48,165 bases of DNA from Terriglobales bacterium (GCA_035487355.1 DATHMF010000021.1:1-48165); one strand, 5' to 3'; numbered from the stretch's first letter, positions 34,301 through 42,727 are shown. Notes: generated by a model not told the origin, from the sequence alone. Numbers and translations: made by a program.

Positions 34301-34886
34301 GAATCCAAGAGGCGTGCCCCTGGTCAATATCACCAACAACATCTTTTACTTTGACCTGAATGATCAATCCAACCTCAACAGTTCGAGGGGGTTCTACGTT
34401 GTGCAGGGCTGCGCTTACTCATGTGGTCTGCCCTACAACCAATTCCAGAATTTTACCGGCAACCTCTATTGGAGGACCGACGGCGCATTTGCCGGCTACA
34501 GCAAGGCCTTCCATGTCTTAACCAAGGCACCTGCGAATGCCAGCAGTTGTGGTGAACCTGGGAATCCAAACACCGCGTGGACTTCGCTTACCTTCAACTC
34601 ACCGGCAGGAGGGAACACAACCTGGCAAAACGGAACGGCACCCCCGCTGCCTGTGGCAATGAATGAAGATGCAGGAGGAACGGTGGCAGTCAATCCCCAA
34701 ACCATCAACCCCACGTTTGGAAATAGCAATAGCCCAAGCGACTATCTGCTCAACAGCGCTCCTCTTCCGGGCTTCAACAACACCGCAACCAATGACACGA
34801 TCAACAATGCAGGGCAAACCAATCCCTCGCCCAGCCTCGGAACCGTGCCAGCGACTTTTCCAACCTACAATTACGCTACCTTCTAG
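31317..34886 (+). CDS. Large secreted protein with Ig-like (Big_2) repeats and a right-handed beta-helix
   Basis: From the ATG at 31317 the protein has 1189 residues: a signal peptide (about 1-27), about three Big_2-type Ig-like domains (roughly 33-300; LMLNPKNVLLQPTQTQPLTV, SICISPSGATVFAGLTQQFS, VSITVTPNPANIPNLGNTLA), and a long right-handed parallel beta-helix (about 310-1150). The segment GADSGTSSSALITWENYPSE-like before ILSGG resembles beta-helix glycosidases of the GH141 type. The frame is open 68 codons upstream to 31113, but the signal peptide at 31317 fixes the start. No good ribosome site is seen. It is bracketed by two copies of the dispersed element. Likely a polysaccharide-active surface or secreted protein; the substrate is unknown. 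Confidence 0.8.
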   Translation: MRSSRCQFAAGFVFLLSTVMAGAFCWGQKGPARLMLNPKNVLLQPTQTQPLTVKRAFLGGVAKMGGFQTVVAPLNWSSSNSAVASVDATTGLVTANNPGTAIITARAGPFSGSTNIIVTSNPLSAICISPSGATVFAGLTQQFSATGLFGSGSCPGSTNITASVTWSSANIAIATVSNAAGTEGLAKGISPGGPINITAAYGGVNASASLTVNPAVLVSITVTPNPANIPNLGNTLAFTATGSYSDGVNRAIPNSLTPSVNWLSSNPSIATISAGGVATAVAQNKTIITATDPITSISGSANLSVGPINAITFYVAQNGNDSTFSGMLPVPNGSGDGPFASPARAQLAVESTAKGNPIYVMLRNGTYYLPLSPTKPGTLTFSGAADSGTSSSALITWENYPSEIPILSGGVLVGAGGLGLTWTNVSGNLWQAQLPANVQTNVPLQPFEYLFYNGERRLRSRLESSSGVGYYMNGGTCFSTQTGQPVSTSLCNLGTFLRVAAEVPPGTTSCPSVTNSNDATQSKCLDRFQYNPNDPVTTWLNLSGSYTGNPSSPCTVNASNHYPGGDVELTLFDAWTVDMMRVNCVDPVNHIIYFTAPTKGNTGVYNFFGPGIGHRYMVENTKDAFDAAQAAGQTGLWFLDRSNSQWILNYVANASENPNTDTVVIPQLGGVIPGAPATDYVGASLISASNLSFVTFQGITFETDNFIPSSTGFNNDVNGEMPLPQAIDCENCQNVTFDTVTVRHTSASGILFGANVGPPSSCGINTPCALLQNSTLYDIGDSPVRIGHMPTGSDTAAKVVQFVTVQNNLIQGYSRVFADGEGIAQGNGHDITYLHNDILDGYHAGISVCNLGCPGNPGANGTNILSQYNHIRQIMQGITSDGGTLYYNIGGAQRSGTGNRIYNNLVHDTTDSSIIDNPLSLHGTGYGGEGIYLDAQSANVDVQNNVVYNMSASTAWMTNGPAASQQPNTFNNNIFAYGRFAMFAEQTPWPQGCDSNPRGVPLVNITNNIFYFDLNDQSNLNSSRGFYVVQGCAYSCGLPYNQFQNFTGNLYWRTDGAFAGYSKAFHVLTKAPANASSCGEPGNPNTAWTSLTFNSPAGGNTTWQNGTAPPLPVAMNEDAGGTVAVNPQTINPTFGNSNSPSDYLLNSAPLPGFNNTATNDTINNAGQTNPSPSLGTVPATFPTYNYATF

Positions 34887-34904
34887 TGCACAGCCTTCCC
34901 GAGC

Positions 34905-35135
34905 GGTATCACCCTGGTATCAAAACCTTGCTTTCTCGGAAACTGCGGGCCATCATGGAGAAGCAGTCCACGGCTCGAAAAGCAGTTAGCCTCTGAGGTC
35001 TTTGAAAATTCGACGGGATGCGGGATTCTGAGGACTGATGACTGAGGACTGATGACTGGACGAGCAGCAAGTCTCCCTCCCCGGATTGATTTTCGCCAGT
35101 AATGACGGGGGTCAGAAGCGATTTTGGGGGCTCCA
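34905..35135 (-). repeat. Long dispersed intergenic element, diverged copy
   Basis: This copy begins with GGTATCACCCTGGTATCA (34905-34922), as copy 1 does. It keeps the TCTTTGAAAATTCG and CTGAGGACTG segments (the latter tandem at 35028-35057) and a weak core (CAGTAATGAC...GATTTTGGGGG at 35098-35131). It is in the same orientation as copy 1 and lies directly after the beta-helix gene. Confidence 0.55.
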
Positions 35136-35312
35136 ACCCCTAGCGCGCAAGGGGGTGGGGGTCCCTGCGGTCGTCCAAAAATCCGCGTTGATCCGCGTTC
35201 ATTTGCGGCGAAAAGCTTTTGCGGTTGTTTTTACTGAGGACTGGGGACTGAAGACAGAGGACTGCATGTAGACTGGTGGGCTTGTATCTTAGGCAGTTCC
35301 GAGGTGATCTGC
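35136..35312. repeat. Intergenic region with dispersed repeats upstream of the APC permease
   Basis: It contains a CCGCG-type repeat (35177-35214) followed by a short GAGGACTGGGGACTGAAGAC-type segment (35236-35255) of the same family as the AGTCCTCAGTCCTCAG segment at 48019. No gene is seen. The ribosome site of the permease (GAGGTG) follows at 35301. Confidence 0.55.
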
Positions 35313-37190
35313 ATGTCATTGTCAGACCTGATATTCGGTAAGCCACTGCGAACGTCGGATGAACGCGCTGAGCAGATTGGTCCCATCACTGGTGTCCCCA
35401 TCTTCGGGTTGGACGCACTCAGTTCAGCAGGCTACGGCCCGGAAGCCGCGCTTACCCTGCTGATTCCGCTGGGCGCGCTTGGGCTGCATTACATTCTTCC
35501 CATCAGTACAGCGATTATCATTTTGCTGATCATTGTGTACTTTTCATACATGCAGACCATCCCCGCGTATCCTCAGGGTGGTGGTTCGTATACCGTCGCA
35601 CGGGAAAACCTGGGAGAAAATGCAGGGTTGCTGGCTGCGGCAGCTCTGATGATTGACTACATATTGACAGTAGCGGTGGGAATCTCTGCCGGGGTTGGCG
35701 CCCTCATCTCAGCCGTGCCCCGGCTTCAGCCGCACACGATGGGACTCTGCCTGGGTATCTTAATCTTCATTGCCATTGTTAATTTGCGCGGAATGCGTGA
35801 GGCAGGCGCAGTTTTCATGATTCCCACCTACATGTTTGTGGGGACATTGGGCATTGCAATCCTGATCGGGATTGCACGGGTGATTGCAAGCGGAGGCCAT
35901 CCGGTGCCGGTCGTGGCTCCGCATCCACTTCTACCCATGACCAGCATGGTTGGAGCCTGGCTCCTGCTGCAAGCTTTTGCCAGTGGATGCACCGCCATGA
36001 CAGGTGTTGAAGCTGTGAGCAACGGCGTGCGTGCATTCCGCGAGCCGAGGACGAAGAATGCGCGCATCACTCTCACCATCATCATCGGTATTTTGATCTT
36101 GCTGCTGGCGGGAATCGCCTATCTGGCCAAAATGTATCAGGTTGGCGCGACTGATCCGGGCCTGCCGGGATATGAAAGCGTGCTCTCGCAATTGCTGGGA
36201 GCGGTGGCCGGCAAGGGCATCTTTTATTTTGTCTCCATCGTGTCCATTCTCCTGGTGTTGGCATTCTCTGCCAATACTGCATTTGCCGACTTTCCCCGCC
36301 TCTGCCAGATTATTGCACTCAATAAATACCTGCCGTCCTCGTTCGCATCCCGCGGCCGCAGACTGGTTTTCTCACATGGGATTTACGTGCTGGCGATTCT
36401 CGCGGGAGTTTTGCTGATTATCTTTAAAGGTATTACCGACCGTCTGATTCCGCTGTATGCGATTGGTGCGTTTCTCGCCTTTACTCTCTCGCAAGCCGGC
36501 ATGGTGATGCATTGGAGGCGCGTTGGCGGCAAAGGTGCGTTCCATAGCAAATTGTTGAATGGGCTCGGCGCGATGGTGACGCTGGTGACAGTGGTTGTGG
36601 TCCTGGTTGCAAAGTTCGTTGAGGGCGCATGGATCACGGTGCTTCTGATACCAATTTTGCTCATTACGATGAAGGCGGTCCGGCGGCACTATGCGCGAAT
36701 CGCTAGGGAGCTGAAATCAGATACACCGCTTGAATTGAAGAAGCTCACTCCTCCCATCGCGATCGTGCCCATCACCGGCTGGAACAAAATTACAGAAAAA
36801 GCTCTGTGTTTTGCTTTAGAGCTGTCGCCGGAGGTTAAAGCAATCCATGTTGCGGTCGTCGAAGGCGATGGCGAGGACCTTAAGAAAAATTGGAAACACC
36901 TGGTTACTGAGCCTGCGGTGCAAGCAGGTTATCCTGCTCCAGTACTCGAGATCGCACCATGTCCTTATCGGCGGGTGCTGACCACAATCCTCGAAATCGT
37001 CCAAAAAGAGGCAAAGAAGCATCCGGAGAGACAAATTGCAGTCGTGATCCCGGAGCTGGTTGAGAACCGCTGGTATAACCACCTTCTCCACAATAAACGG
37101 GCCGCAGTGCTCAAAACCATGCTGTACTTTCTGGGGAACAGCCGCATTGTTGTCATCAACGTTCCCTGGTATCTGAAAACAAGGGATTGA
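35313..37190 (+). CDS. APC-superfamily amino acid permease-like transporter
   Basis: From the ATG at 35313 the protein has 625 residues. About 12 hydrophobic spans occupy residues 45-450 and a soluble C-terminal part of about 150 residues follows. APC marks are the unwound helix 1 region GLDALSSAGYGPEAAL, PQGGGSYTVARENLG and GVEAVSNGVRAF. Proteins of this group are annotated as amino-acid or potassium transporters; the substrate cannot be told from sequence. I reject the GTG at 35304 because it lies within the GAGGTG ribosome site, which is 6 bases before the ATG at 35313. It is convergent with the next gene with a 3-base gap. Confidence 0.9.
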   Translation: MSLSDLIFGKPLRTSDERAEQIGPITGVPIFGLDALSSAGYGPEAALTLLIPLGALGLHYILPISTAIIILLIIVYFSYMQTIPAYPQGGGSYTVARENLGENAGLLAAAALMIDYILTVAVGISAGVGALISAVPRLQPHTMGLCLGILIFIAIVNLRGMREAGAVFMIPTYMFVGTLGIAILIGIARVIASGGHPVPVVAPHPLLPMTSMVGAWLLLQAFASGCTAMTGVEAVSNGVRAFREPRTKNARITLTIIIGILILLLAGIAYLAKMYQVGATDPGLPGYESVLSQLLGAVAGKGIFYFVSIVSILLVLAFSANTAFADFPRLCQIIALNKYLPSSFASRGRRLVFSHGIYVLAILAGVLLIIFKGITDRLIPLYAIGAFLAFTLSQAGMVMHWRRVGGKGAFHSKLLNGLGAMVTLVTVVVVLVAKFVEGAWITVLLIPILLITMKAVRRHYARIARELKSDTPLELKKLTPPIAIVPITGWNKITEKALCFALELSPEVKAIHVAVVEGDGEDLKKNWKHLVTEPAVQAGYPAPVLEIAPCPYRRVLTTILEIVQKEAKKHPERQIAVVIPELVENRWYNHLLHNKRAAVLKTMLYFLGNSRIVVINVPWYLKTRD

Positions 37191-37193
37191 TTG

Positions 37194-38102
37194 CTAATCC
37201 AAATCTTCAGGCAGAGGTTTTTGCTCCTCGGGTTTGAGTGGGCCGTAGTCGAGCGGGGTATCACTGGCCAGAGGGACGCGGTCTTCGCTGGCCGCGTGAA
37301 TGCCGCCCGATTCATCCGTATAAAAATTCTTTGATCCAGTTCGGTCATAACGCACTGGCCGGGCTATTAGGGAATAGCCGGCCATCAGAGGTTTTGAATT
37401 GCTTAAGCTATATGTGAAAACGTAGCCGTCTTTGATGCAGGAGGGATTGCTACAAAGCAGGCGTGGGTCAATTCTGTGTCCGTTGAAGGAAGAATAAGGT
37501 TGAAGAGACGTGAGACTCGCAGGATATCCCTGCCCAGAATGATCTTTGCGGTAAGCAGCCAAAGCCTCGTTAAGAACGCGCAAGGAATAGATGGCCCCAG
37601 CATCATTGCGATGAACCTTCGACCGGATGAATGTGGGAAGAGCGGCGAGTATGACCAAAAAGAGAACAGTAAGAATTACACCCCCGACGATGGCGCCATT
37701 GAGAATCTTGCCGTCTTTGATCTTGCGCTCCGGGCTCTCGTATTCTGGATCTTTGCGCTGCCGTGAGTAATACGTCCGAATGGCCCCCCAGACGAGTGCA
37801 ACTTGGGCAACAGTGAGCAGGCCAACGTATTTGAAGACAAAAATCGTGGAAGACCTTTCATCGAAGAACCCGATAGCAGCGAGCAACAAAATCAGACCAC
37901 AGATGACAAATGCAGTGCATCCCAGGACCACCGACCACGCCAAAGCTCTTTTTCGCGGCAAAGCCAGCAGATTGATAAGAAACAGGAAGCCGGGCAGAAC
38001 TAAAATGACGCTGAAGCCGGTATCATCTATATAGAAGAGGCGTGCGATGACAAGCAGCGCTGTCAGCGCACCCAGGCGGGCCGTCCATACAAATGTAGTC
38101 AT
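37194..38102 (-). CDS. Membrane protein with a C-terminal type IV pilin-like domain
   Basis: This 302-residue protein has four hydrophobic spans in its first 107 residues, a charged linker, then a fifth span (135-158) running into a pilin-like segment: PTFIRSKVHRNDAGAIYSLR followed by LNEALAAYRKDH, a CSNPSC pair, GYVFTYSLS and NFYTDESGGIHA. The pattern matches the helix and globular head of acidobacterial PilA-like pilins. The GFTLIE processing motif is missing, so the domain would stay anchored and not be polymerised. Function is unknown; it could be a sensor or assembly factor built from a pilin head. Confidence 0.7.
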   Translation of the reverse strand: MTTFVWTARLGALTALLVIARLFYIDDTGFSVILVLPGFLFLINLLALPRKRALAWSVVLGCTAFVICGLILLLAAIGFFDERSSTIFVFKYVGLLTVAQVALVWGAIRTYYSRQRKDPEYESPERKIKDGKILNGAIVGGVILTVLFLVILAALPTFIRSKVHRNDAGAIYSLRVLNEALAAYRKDHSGQGYPASLTSLQPYSSFNGHRIDPRLLCSNPSCIKDGYVFTYSLSNSKPLMAGYSLIARPVRYDRTGSKNFYTDESGGIHAASEDRVPLASDTPLDYGPLKPEEQKPLPEDLD

Positions 38103-38431
38103 TAATCTAGTATCTATATCCTATCTACTCTAAGAACAAGAGATAATTGGCAATTGCGCAAAAGGCCCGCGCGGCCCAAGTCTTAACGCTCCTGAATAGC
38201 CGCGTGAAATCCGCTGTACGCGCTCCACTCACAACTCACACAAAATGCTTCAACTTCCGCTATAGATTTTGTTTGGTAGTTTTTGTTTGACACGGGGAAG
38301 TGAAAGCGATATTACAACCTGCGGAACCAGCGTTTCACAAGCTGAATTCGGCGTTGTAAATAGGTTGAACGTTTGCTATTCTCCCCAACCGAGCCTCGAG
38401 TTGTGGCCAGCCGAGGAGTTGTTTTCCCCAT
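38103..38431. other. Divergent intergenic region, no gene seen
   Basis: This 329-base gap separates the pilin-like membrane gene from the membrane-anchored regulator. It is AT-rich near both genes and presumably carries two divergent promoters, but no clear boxes, operators or repeats could be assigned. A TTGAACGTTTGC sequence near 38364 is only loosely like the LacI operators at the left of the window. Confidence 0.4.
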
Positions 38432-39862
38432 ATGGGTTCTATCGCGAACCACCATACAATCGACAATAAAGTGACCGATTCTCATCGAACGCTGGTGGAG
38501 CGAGTTGCCTCGAGCCGCTACTTCAATAAGTCTGCCCGGTTGCATGACCTGTTGATGTATGTTTGCGGCCGCGTTCTTGACGATGATGTCCAGGAAATCG
38601 GTGAGCAGGAGATTGGGTGCAATGTTTTCGAGCGTCCCCGGGATTACGATACCGCGACCGACAATATTGCGCGTGTGCATGCTTCACTGCTGCGCAAACG
38701 CCTGGAACAGTATTTTGAAGAAGAAGGCCGCGACGAACCGATCATCATAGAAATTGTGAAAGGGAACTACGCGCCGGTTTTTCGCGCGCGGCCTGCTGCA
38801 GCCGTACCGATGCCGTCACCTGCAACTGCGCCTGGGGCGACGCCTGTTGCCCAGCCAACCATCCCACTGAGGTCCAACTGGAAGAGCTGGATTGCGGTGA
38901 TACTGGCAGCAATGTTTGGGTGTTTTTCAACGCTCGCAGTGCTTCATTTCATTCGCCCGGCGCAACCTATACCTGTACCTAGTTCTGCTCCTGCTCCAAG
39001 ACCGCCTCTACGCCCAAGCCTACAGGAGCGCATGCTGGCGCCTACGGTGAATCAATTCTGGTCGCAAATTCTGGTTCCAGAGGGAGCTGGCACGACAGAT
39101 GTAGTTCTGGACGATTCGGCGCTGGAACTCTACCAACAGATGTTACATAAGCCGGTCAGTCTCGAAGATTATCTCGATGGAAATTACATGCACAAGGCAG
39201 ATAAGATGCCGGCCGTCGCGAAAGTAGATCGGGATTTTGCGGAATCCATGGCGTTAAAAGGGTCTTCCAGCAATGCAACCATCCAATTTTTCTGGACACT
39301 TTCGCGCATGTCACAATTTTTCTCGGCGCACACCGTGGTACGTTTTCCCAAAGAATATTCCCGAAGACGGCTGCAGATGTTCAACGCAATCATGCTGGGC
39401 AATGGAAATTCAAATCCCTGGATACAGCTCTTTGACAAACAAGTAGGCCTGCGGTGGAAGTACGATGGCGCATCGGAAAGTTATTATCCTGTGGATACGT
39501 GGGCAACCGGAGCGGAGCAGGACCAATACCGGATCCCTAAACAAAATGGGAACGAAGAGGAGAGCTATGCGATTATCGCCCTTCTGCCGAGTCCTGGAAA
39601 GAAGGGAAACGTGGCCATCATCTCTTGTATGAGCCCGCAGGATTACTCCTCTACCGGCGATTTTCTGACTTTTGAAGACTACATGTGGAAATTTCGATGG
39701 CGCCTTCAACAGAACGGCGACATAGCGCGGAGCGCCGGGAAAAACAGCTTTCCATACTTCGAAGCATTGCTCAGAATTACGCGACGACCGATGGCGCCCG
39801 CTGATATTTCGGTCGTGACCTATCGCGCCCCCAGATTACAAGAAGAAATTCCTCCTAAATAG
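38432..39862 (+). CDS. Membrane-anchored protein with an N-terminal winged-helix-like domain
   Basis: This 476-residue protein has a cytoplasmic N-terminal domain (about 20-117) with the pattern SRYFNKSARLHDLLMYVC...FERPRDYDTATDNIARVHAS LLRKRLEQYF...IIEIVKGNYAPVF, known from many acidobacterial proteins and thought to be winged-helix-like. A proline-rich linker, one transmembrane span (about 152-173), a second proline-rich stretch and an extracytoplasmic domain of about 280 residues follow. This layout recalls CadC/ToxR-type one-component regulators, which bind DNA inside and sense outside. A GAGGAG lies 13 bases before the ATG. It lies upstream of two secreted modular genes, which it might control. 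Confidence 0.7.
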   Translation: MGSIANHHTIDNKVTDSHRTLVERVASSRYFNKSARLHDLLMYVCGRVLDDDVQEIGEQEIGCNVFERPRDYDTATDNIARVHASLLRKRLEQYFEEEGRDEPIIIEIVKGNYAPVFRARPAAAVPMPSPATAPGATPVAQPTIPLRSNWKSWIAVILAAMFGCFSTLAVLHFIRPAQPIPVPSSAPAPRPPLRPSLQERMLAPTVNQFWSQILVPEGAGTTDVVLDDSALELYQQMLHKPVSLEDYLDGNYMHKADKMPAVAKVDRDFAESMALKGSSSNATIQFFWTLSRMSQFFSAHTVVRFPKEYSRRRLQMFNAIMLGNGNSNPWIQLFDKQVGLRWKYDGASESYYPVDTWATGAEQDQYRIPKQNGNEEESYAIIALLPSPGKKGNVAIISCMSPQDYSSTGDFLTFEDYMWKFRWRLQQNGDIARSAGKNSFPYFEALLRITRRPMAPADISVVTYRAPRLQEEIPPK

Positions 39863-40327
39863 TGGTCTTTAACCTAAGTCTTGACATTCTTTTAACCTGG
39901 AACCCTAACCACGATATTTATCAAGCCCTTTAACGGGTTAAGCATCTGTCTATACCGTAAATTCACTTGCCGAAGCCATAGACGCGGGTATAAAAGTCAG
40001 CCCGCACCAGGGATTCTGTGGGATATCCGCGTTCAAGCCAGGCCCGCCAGCATCCGTTGAAGACATAAATAGAACAGTTTTAAGAGGTTTTGGAGTTATT
40101 GGTGTGCGGACCAATGGCCCAAAGTGAGGGATGCGGTCCTGCAGATAAGCTGGACCGCATCCTCTTAACCAGGGTGCGCAATGTCGACAGTTCATATCTG
40201 CTCGATATTTGTGGCACCAGTGAGCCCCCATGCAGATCCCGGCGATGAGGGGTGCTGAAGGCAATAGCGGATCTATTAATAGCGGGATCTATTGATCTAT
40301 TAAAGATGCAACCACAACGGAGGATAC
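39863..40327. promoter_or_regulatory. Long leader before the secreted modular protein, with hairpins and short tandem repeats
   Basis: The gap has no convincing gene. It holds a TTGACA box (39881-39886) without a good -10, a segment at 40099-40120 that matches the terminator at 45467-45488 in 20 of 22 bases, an 11-bp perfect stem GGATGCGGTCC/GGACCGCATCC (40129-40139 with 40152-40162), and a run of three GATCTATT units (40270-40299). GGAGG lies 4 bases before the next start. Confidence 0.5.
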
Positions 40328-42727
40328 ATGATTTGGTCTCAGAGACAGTTGACAACGCGGCAAAAGATTCGCGCAACACGAAAATCCAAGAGCAATTTTT
40401 TTCACTGGATAGCAGTTGCAGTTTGCGTGTGCCTCTGGTTAGGGGCGGCAACACGCGTGCACGCCCAGTATGTAATTGACAGCCTGGATGGCGAGGTGAC
40501 GCAGCACGAGGTTGATACCTTCATCAACAACGTGACGGCTCTTCCGATCCCAACCATTGAGGATCCGGGAACCAGCCACAACTATCTGGCGGACGGTCCT
40601 GGCGGAGTCACGCTCGAGGCCATGAACGACCTGTACGTGATTACCGGGGACATTCCCAGCTTGAGCGCAGAGCACACTCAATTGCTCAATCTGGCTATCC
40701 GGTGGAACGATACCTGGCTGATTCATCGTAACGATCTTCCTCTCGGCGAGCACCGGGTGATGTGGACGGGGAACGTAGAGCCCGTCTGGCCGCCGAACTG
40801 CTCCACCTGTTCCAACCCCACCTACTACGAAAGCGAGGTTGGGGATACGGTTGGACACATGGGCTATACCGCCTACAACATTTTGAAGACCCCCTCCATC
40901 TGGAACGATACCGTGCCTGACGGCGACCCGAATCATTTCGGCACGACCTATTTGGCGCGGGCAAAGACCTATGTCTCCATGCTGGAATTCACTATGAGTA
41001 CTTCATTCACGAAGTACTTCATTGATCCCAATACGCTCTTGATCAGGCGCCCCAGCACATCACTTGGGTACCAGTCTGGCTTTCATAACGTCAATGCCTG
41101 GAATGTGATGATGATGCTGCTCAATGCCTATCAGCGGCTGGCGCAATGCCATGTGATCCTGGGCGACAATCCCGGTCAGGTCACAATGTATACGGCCATC
41201 GTCAAGAACACGACGAACCTGTTTGTGAATCATGGTCTGCCGTCTACCGCACCCGACGGCGCCGCCGTCTTCAACTGGGGATATTGCAACTTCGGCGACT
41301 GCACCGGCCGCACCACCGGCGAGGACGTCGGACACGGCCAGTACGATATGTGGGGACTCACGCGGGCCTACGCAGGCAGTTATACCAACGCCACGGCCCA
41401 ACAGATGAAAACCTATGCCGATACGGTAGTCCATGCAATTGCAGACGGTCCGGATCTTTACTTTACGAAGGTTGATGGCTCGGGCGGCACAACCCAAAAC
41501 TATCTTCTCCCCGGATGGTTTTTCCTGACGCCGTACAACACGGCCATTTACAAGCCGATAGCCAACGCTGCCATTGCTTCGGGAAGACAACAGGGTTCGA
41601 CCATCATGACGTCGGGCATTCTCTGGATGAAACACTGGATCAGTGTTCATTCTTCTCCGCCGGATTTCACATTGTCGGCAGGGCCCGCATCGCAGACGGT
41701 GATCGCTGGCAGCGGGACTAGCTACACGGCTACTGTTGCACTGATCAATGGGTTTAGCGGGACGGTCAGTCTGGGTGTGAGTGGATTGCCCAGCGGAGCT
41801 ACGTGCAGCGCACCCTCAATCAGCGGCGGTTCGGGTTCGTCAACCGTGAGTTGCTCAACCACGGTGTCGACGCCTCCGGGAACCTATACTCTCACCATTA
41901 CGGGAACGAGCGGCACTCTTAGTCATAGTGCGACGGTCAGTTTGACGGTCAACGCTCCGCCTCCGCCGGATTTCGCTTTGAGCGCATCACCGTCATCACA
42001 AACGGTGACGGCGGGCGGAAGCACCAGCTATACGGCAACCGTAACGCCCAGTAATGGTTTTGGCGGGACAGTGAATCTGGCGGTTAGCGGTGTGCCGAGT
42101 GCGGCCAGTTGCAGTGCGCCTTCGATTAGCGGCGGCTCCGGATCCTCGACGGTCAGTTGTTCCACGACCAGCACCACGACGCCGGCAACCTACACACTGA
42201 CAATCACTGGAACCAGCGGCAGCCTCAGCCACAGCACGACCGTCAATCTCACCGTGAACTCGGCGATGGTTTGCACCACCGCAACCGCGAATGGCACCTG
42301 GAACAACACTGCCTTCTCCGCGCACAGTGGAAGCTTTACGGCAGTGTTTGATGCCACCCCATCCGTTTCGGGCCAGAGCTCAGCCGTAGGAATATCGAAA
42401 GGAGCGCAGACCGCATTCACCGGATTTGCCAACATTGTTGCCTTTGCCACCTCAGGAGTCATACAGGCACGCAACGGCGGCGGCTACTTCAACTCAACAA
42501 TCCAATATTCGGGAGGAAGCAGCTATCACTTCCGGCTGGCAATCAATGTTACTGCTCATACCTATTCTGTGTTCGTGACGCCCGCAGGCGGTTCGGAGCA
42601 GACAGTGGGCACGAACTTTGCTTTTCGCACGGAGCAAAACGCGGTGACCAGTCTCGACCATTGGGGTGCTCTGGTGAGCAGCACGTCCAGCGGAACCCTG
42701 AAAGTGTGTAATTTCACGGCGCAGTAA
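40328..42727 (+). CDS. Secreted modular protein: helical catalytic-like module, two Ig-like repeats, lectin-like C-terminal domain
   Basis: This 799-residue protein has an N-terminal signal segment (about 20-46, ending HAQ), a mostly alpha-helical module (about 48-440), two Ig-like repeats (about 445-541 and 545-645, each with a Cys pair in CSAPSISGGSGSSTVSC) and a C-terminal domain (about 648-799) homologous by eye to residues 28-178 of the GH28 protein. The helical module has repeated aromatic/histidine segments (GEHRVMWTGN, GDTVGHMGYTAYN, FHNVNAWNVMMM, GEDVGHGQYDMWGLTRAY) and looks like an (alpha/alpha)-toroid enzyme such as a polysaccharide lyase, but I do not recognise the family. GGAGG lies 4 bases before ATG. 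No terminator separates it from the next gene. Confidence 0.75.
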   Translation: MIWSQRQLTTRQKIRATRKSKSNFFHWIAVAVCVCLWLGAATRVHAQYVIDSLDGEVTQHEVDTFINNVTALPIPTIEDPGTSHNYLADGPGGVTLEAMNDLYVITGDIPSLSAEHTQLLNLAIRWNDTWLIHRNDLPLGEHRVMWTGNVEPVWPPNCSTCSNPTYYESEVGDTVGHMGYTAYNILKTPSIWNDTVPDGDPNHFGTTYLARAKTYVSMLEFTMSTSFTKYFIDPNTLLIRRPSTSLGYQSGFHNVNAWNVMMMLLNAYQRLAQCHVILGDNPGQVTMYTAIVKNTTNLFVNHGLPSTAPDGAAVFNWGYCNFGDCTGRTTGEDVGHGQYDMWGLTRAYAGSYTNATAQQMKTYADTVVHAIADGPDLYFTKVDGSGGTTQNYLLPGWFFLTPYNTAIYKPIANAAIASGRQQGSTIMTSGILWMKHWISVHSSPPDFTLSAGPASQTVIAGSGTSYTATVALINGFSGTVSLGVSGLPSGATCSAPSISGGSGSSTVSCSTTVSTPPGTYTLTITGTSGTLSHSATVSLTVNAPPPPDFALSASPSSQTVTAGGSTSYTATVTPSNGFGGTVNLAVSGVPSAASCSAPSISGGSGSSTVSCSTTSTTTPATYTLTITGTSGSLSHSTTVNLTVNSAMVCTTATANGTWNNTAFSAHSGSFTAVFDATPSVSGQSSAVGISKGAQTAFTGFANIVAFATSGVIQARNGGGYFNSTIQYSGGSSYHFRLAINVTAHTYSVFVTPAGGSEQTVGTNFAFRTEQNAVTSLDHWGALVSSTSSGTLKVCNFTAQ

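Noticed and set aside
38269..38469. A 66-codon ORF upstream of the membrane-anchored regulator
   Set aside because: It overlaps the start of the regulator in another frame and has no supporting signal.
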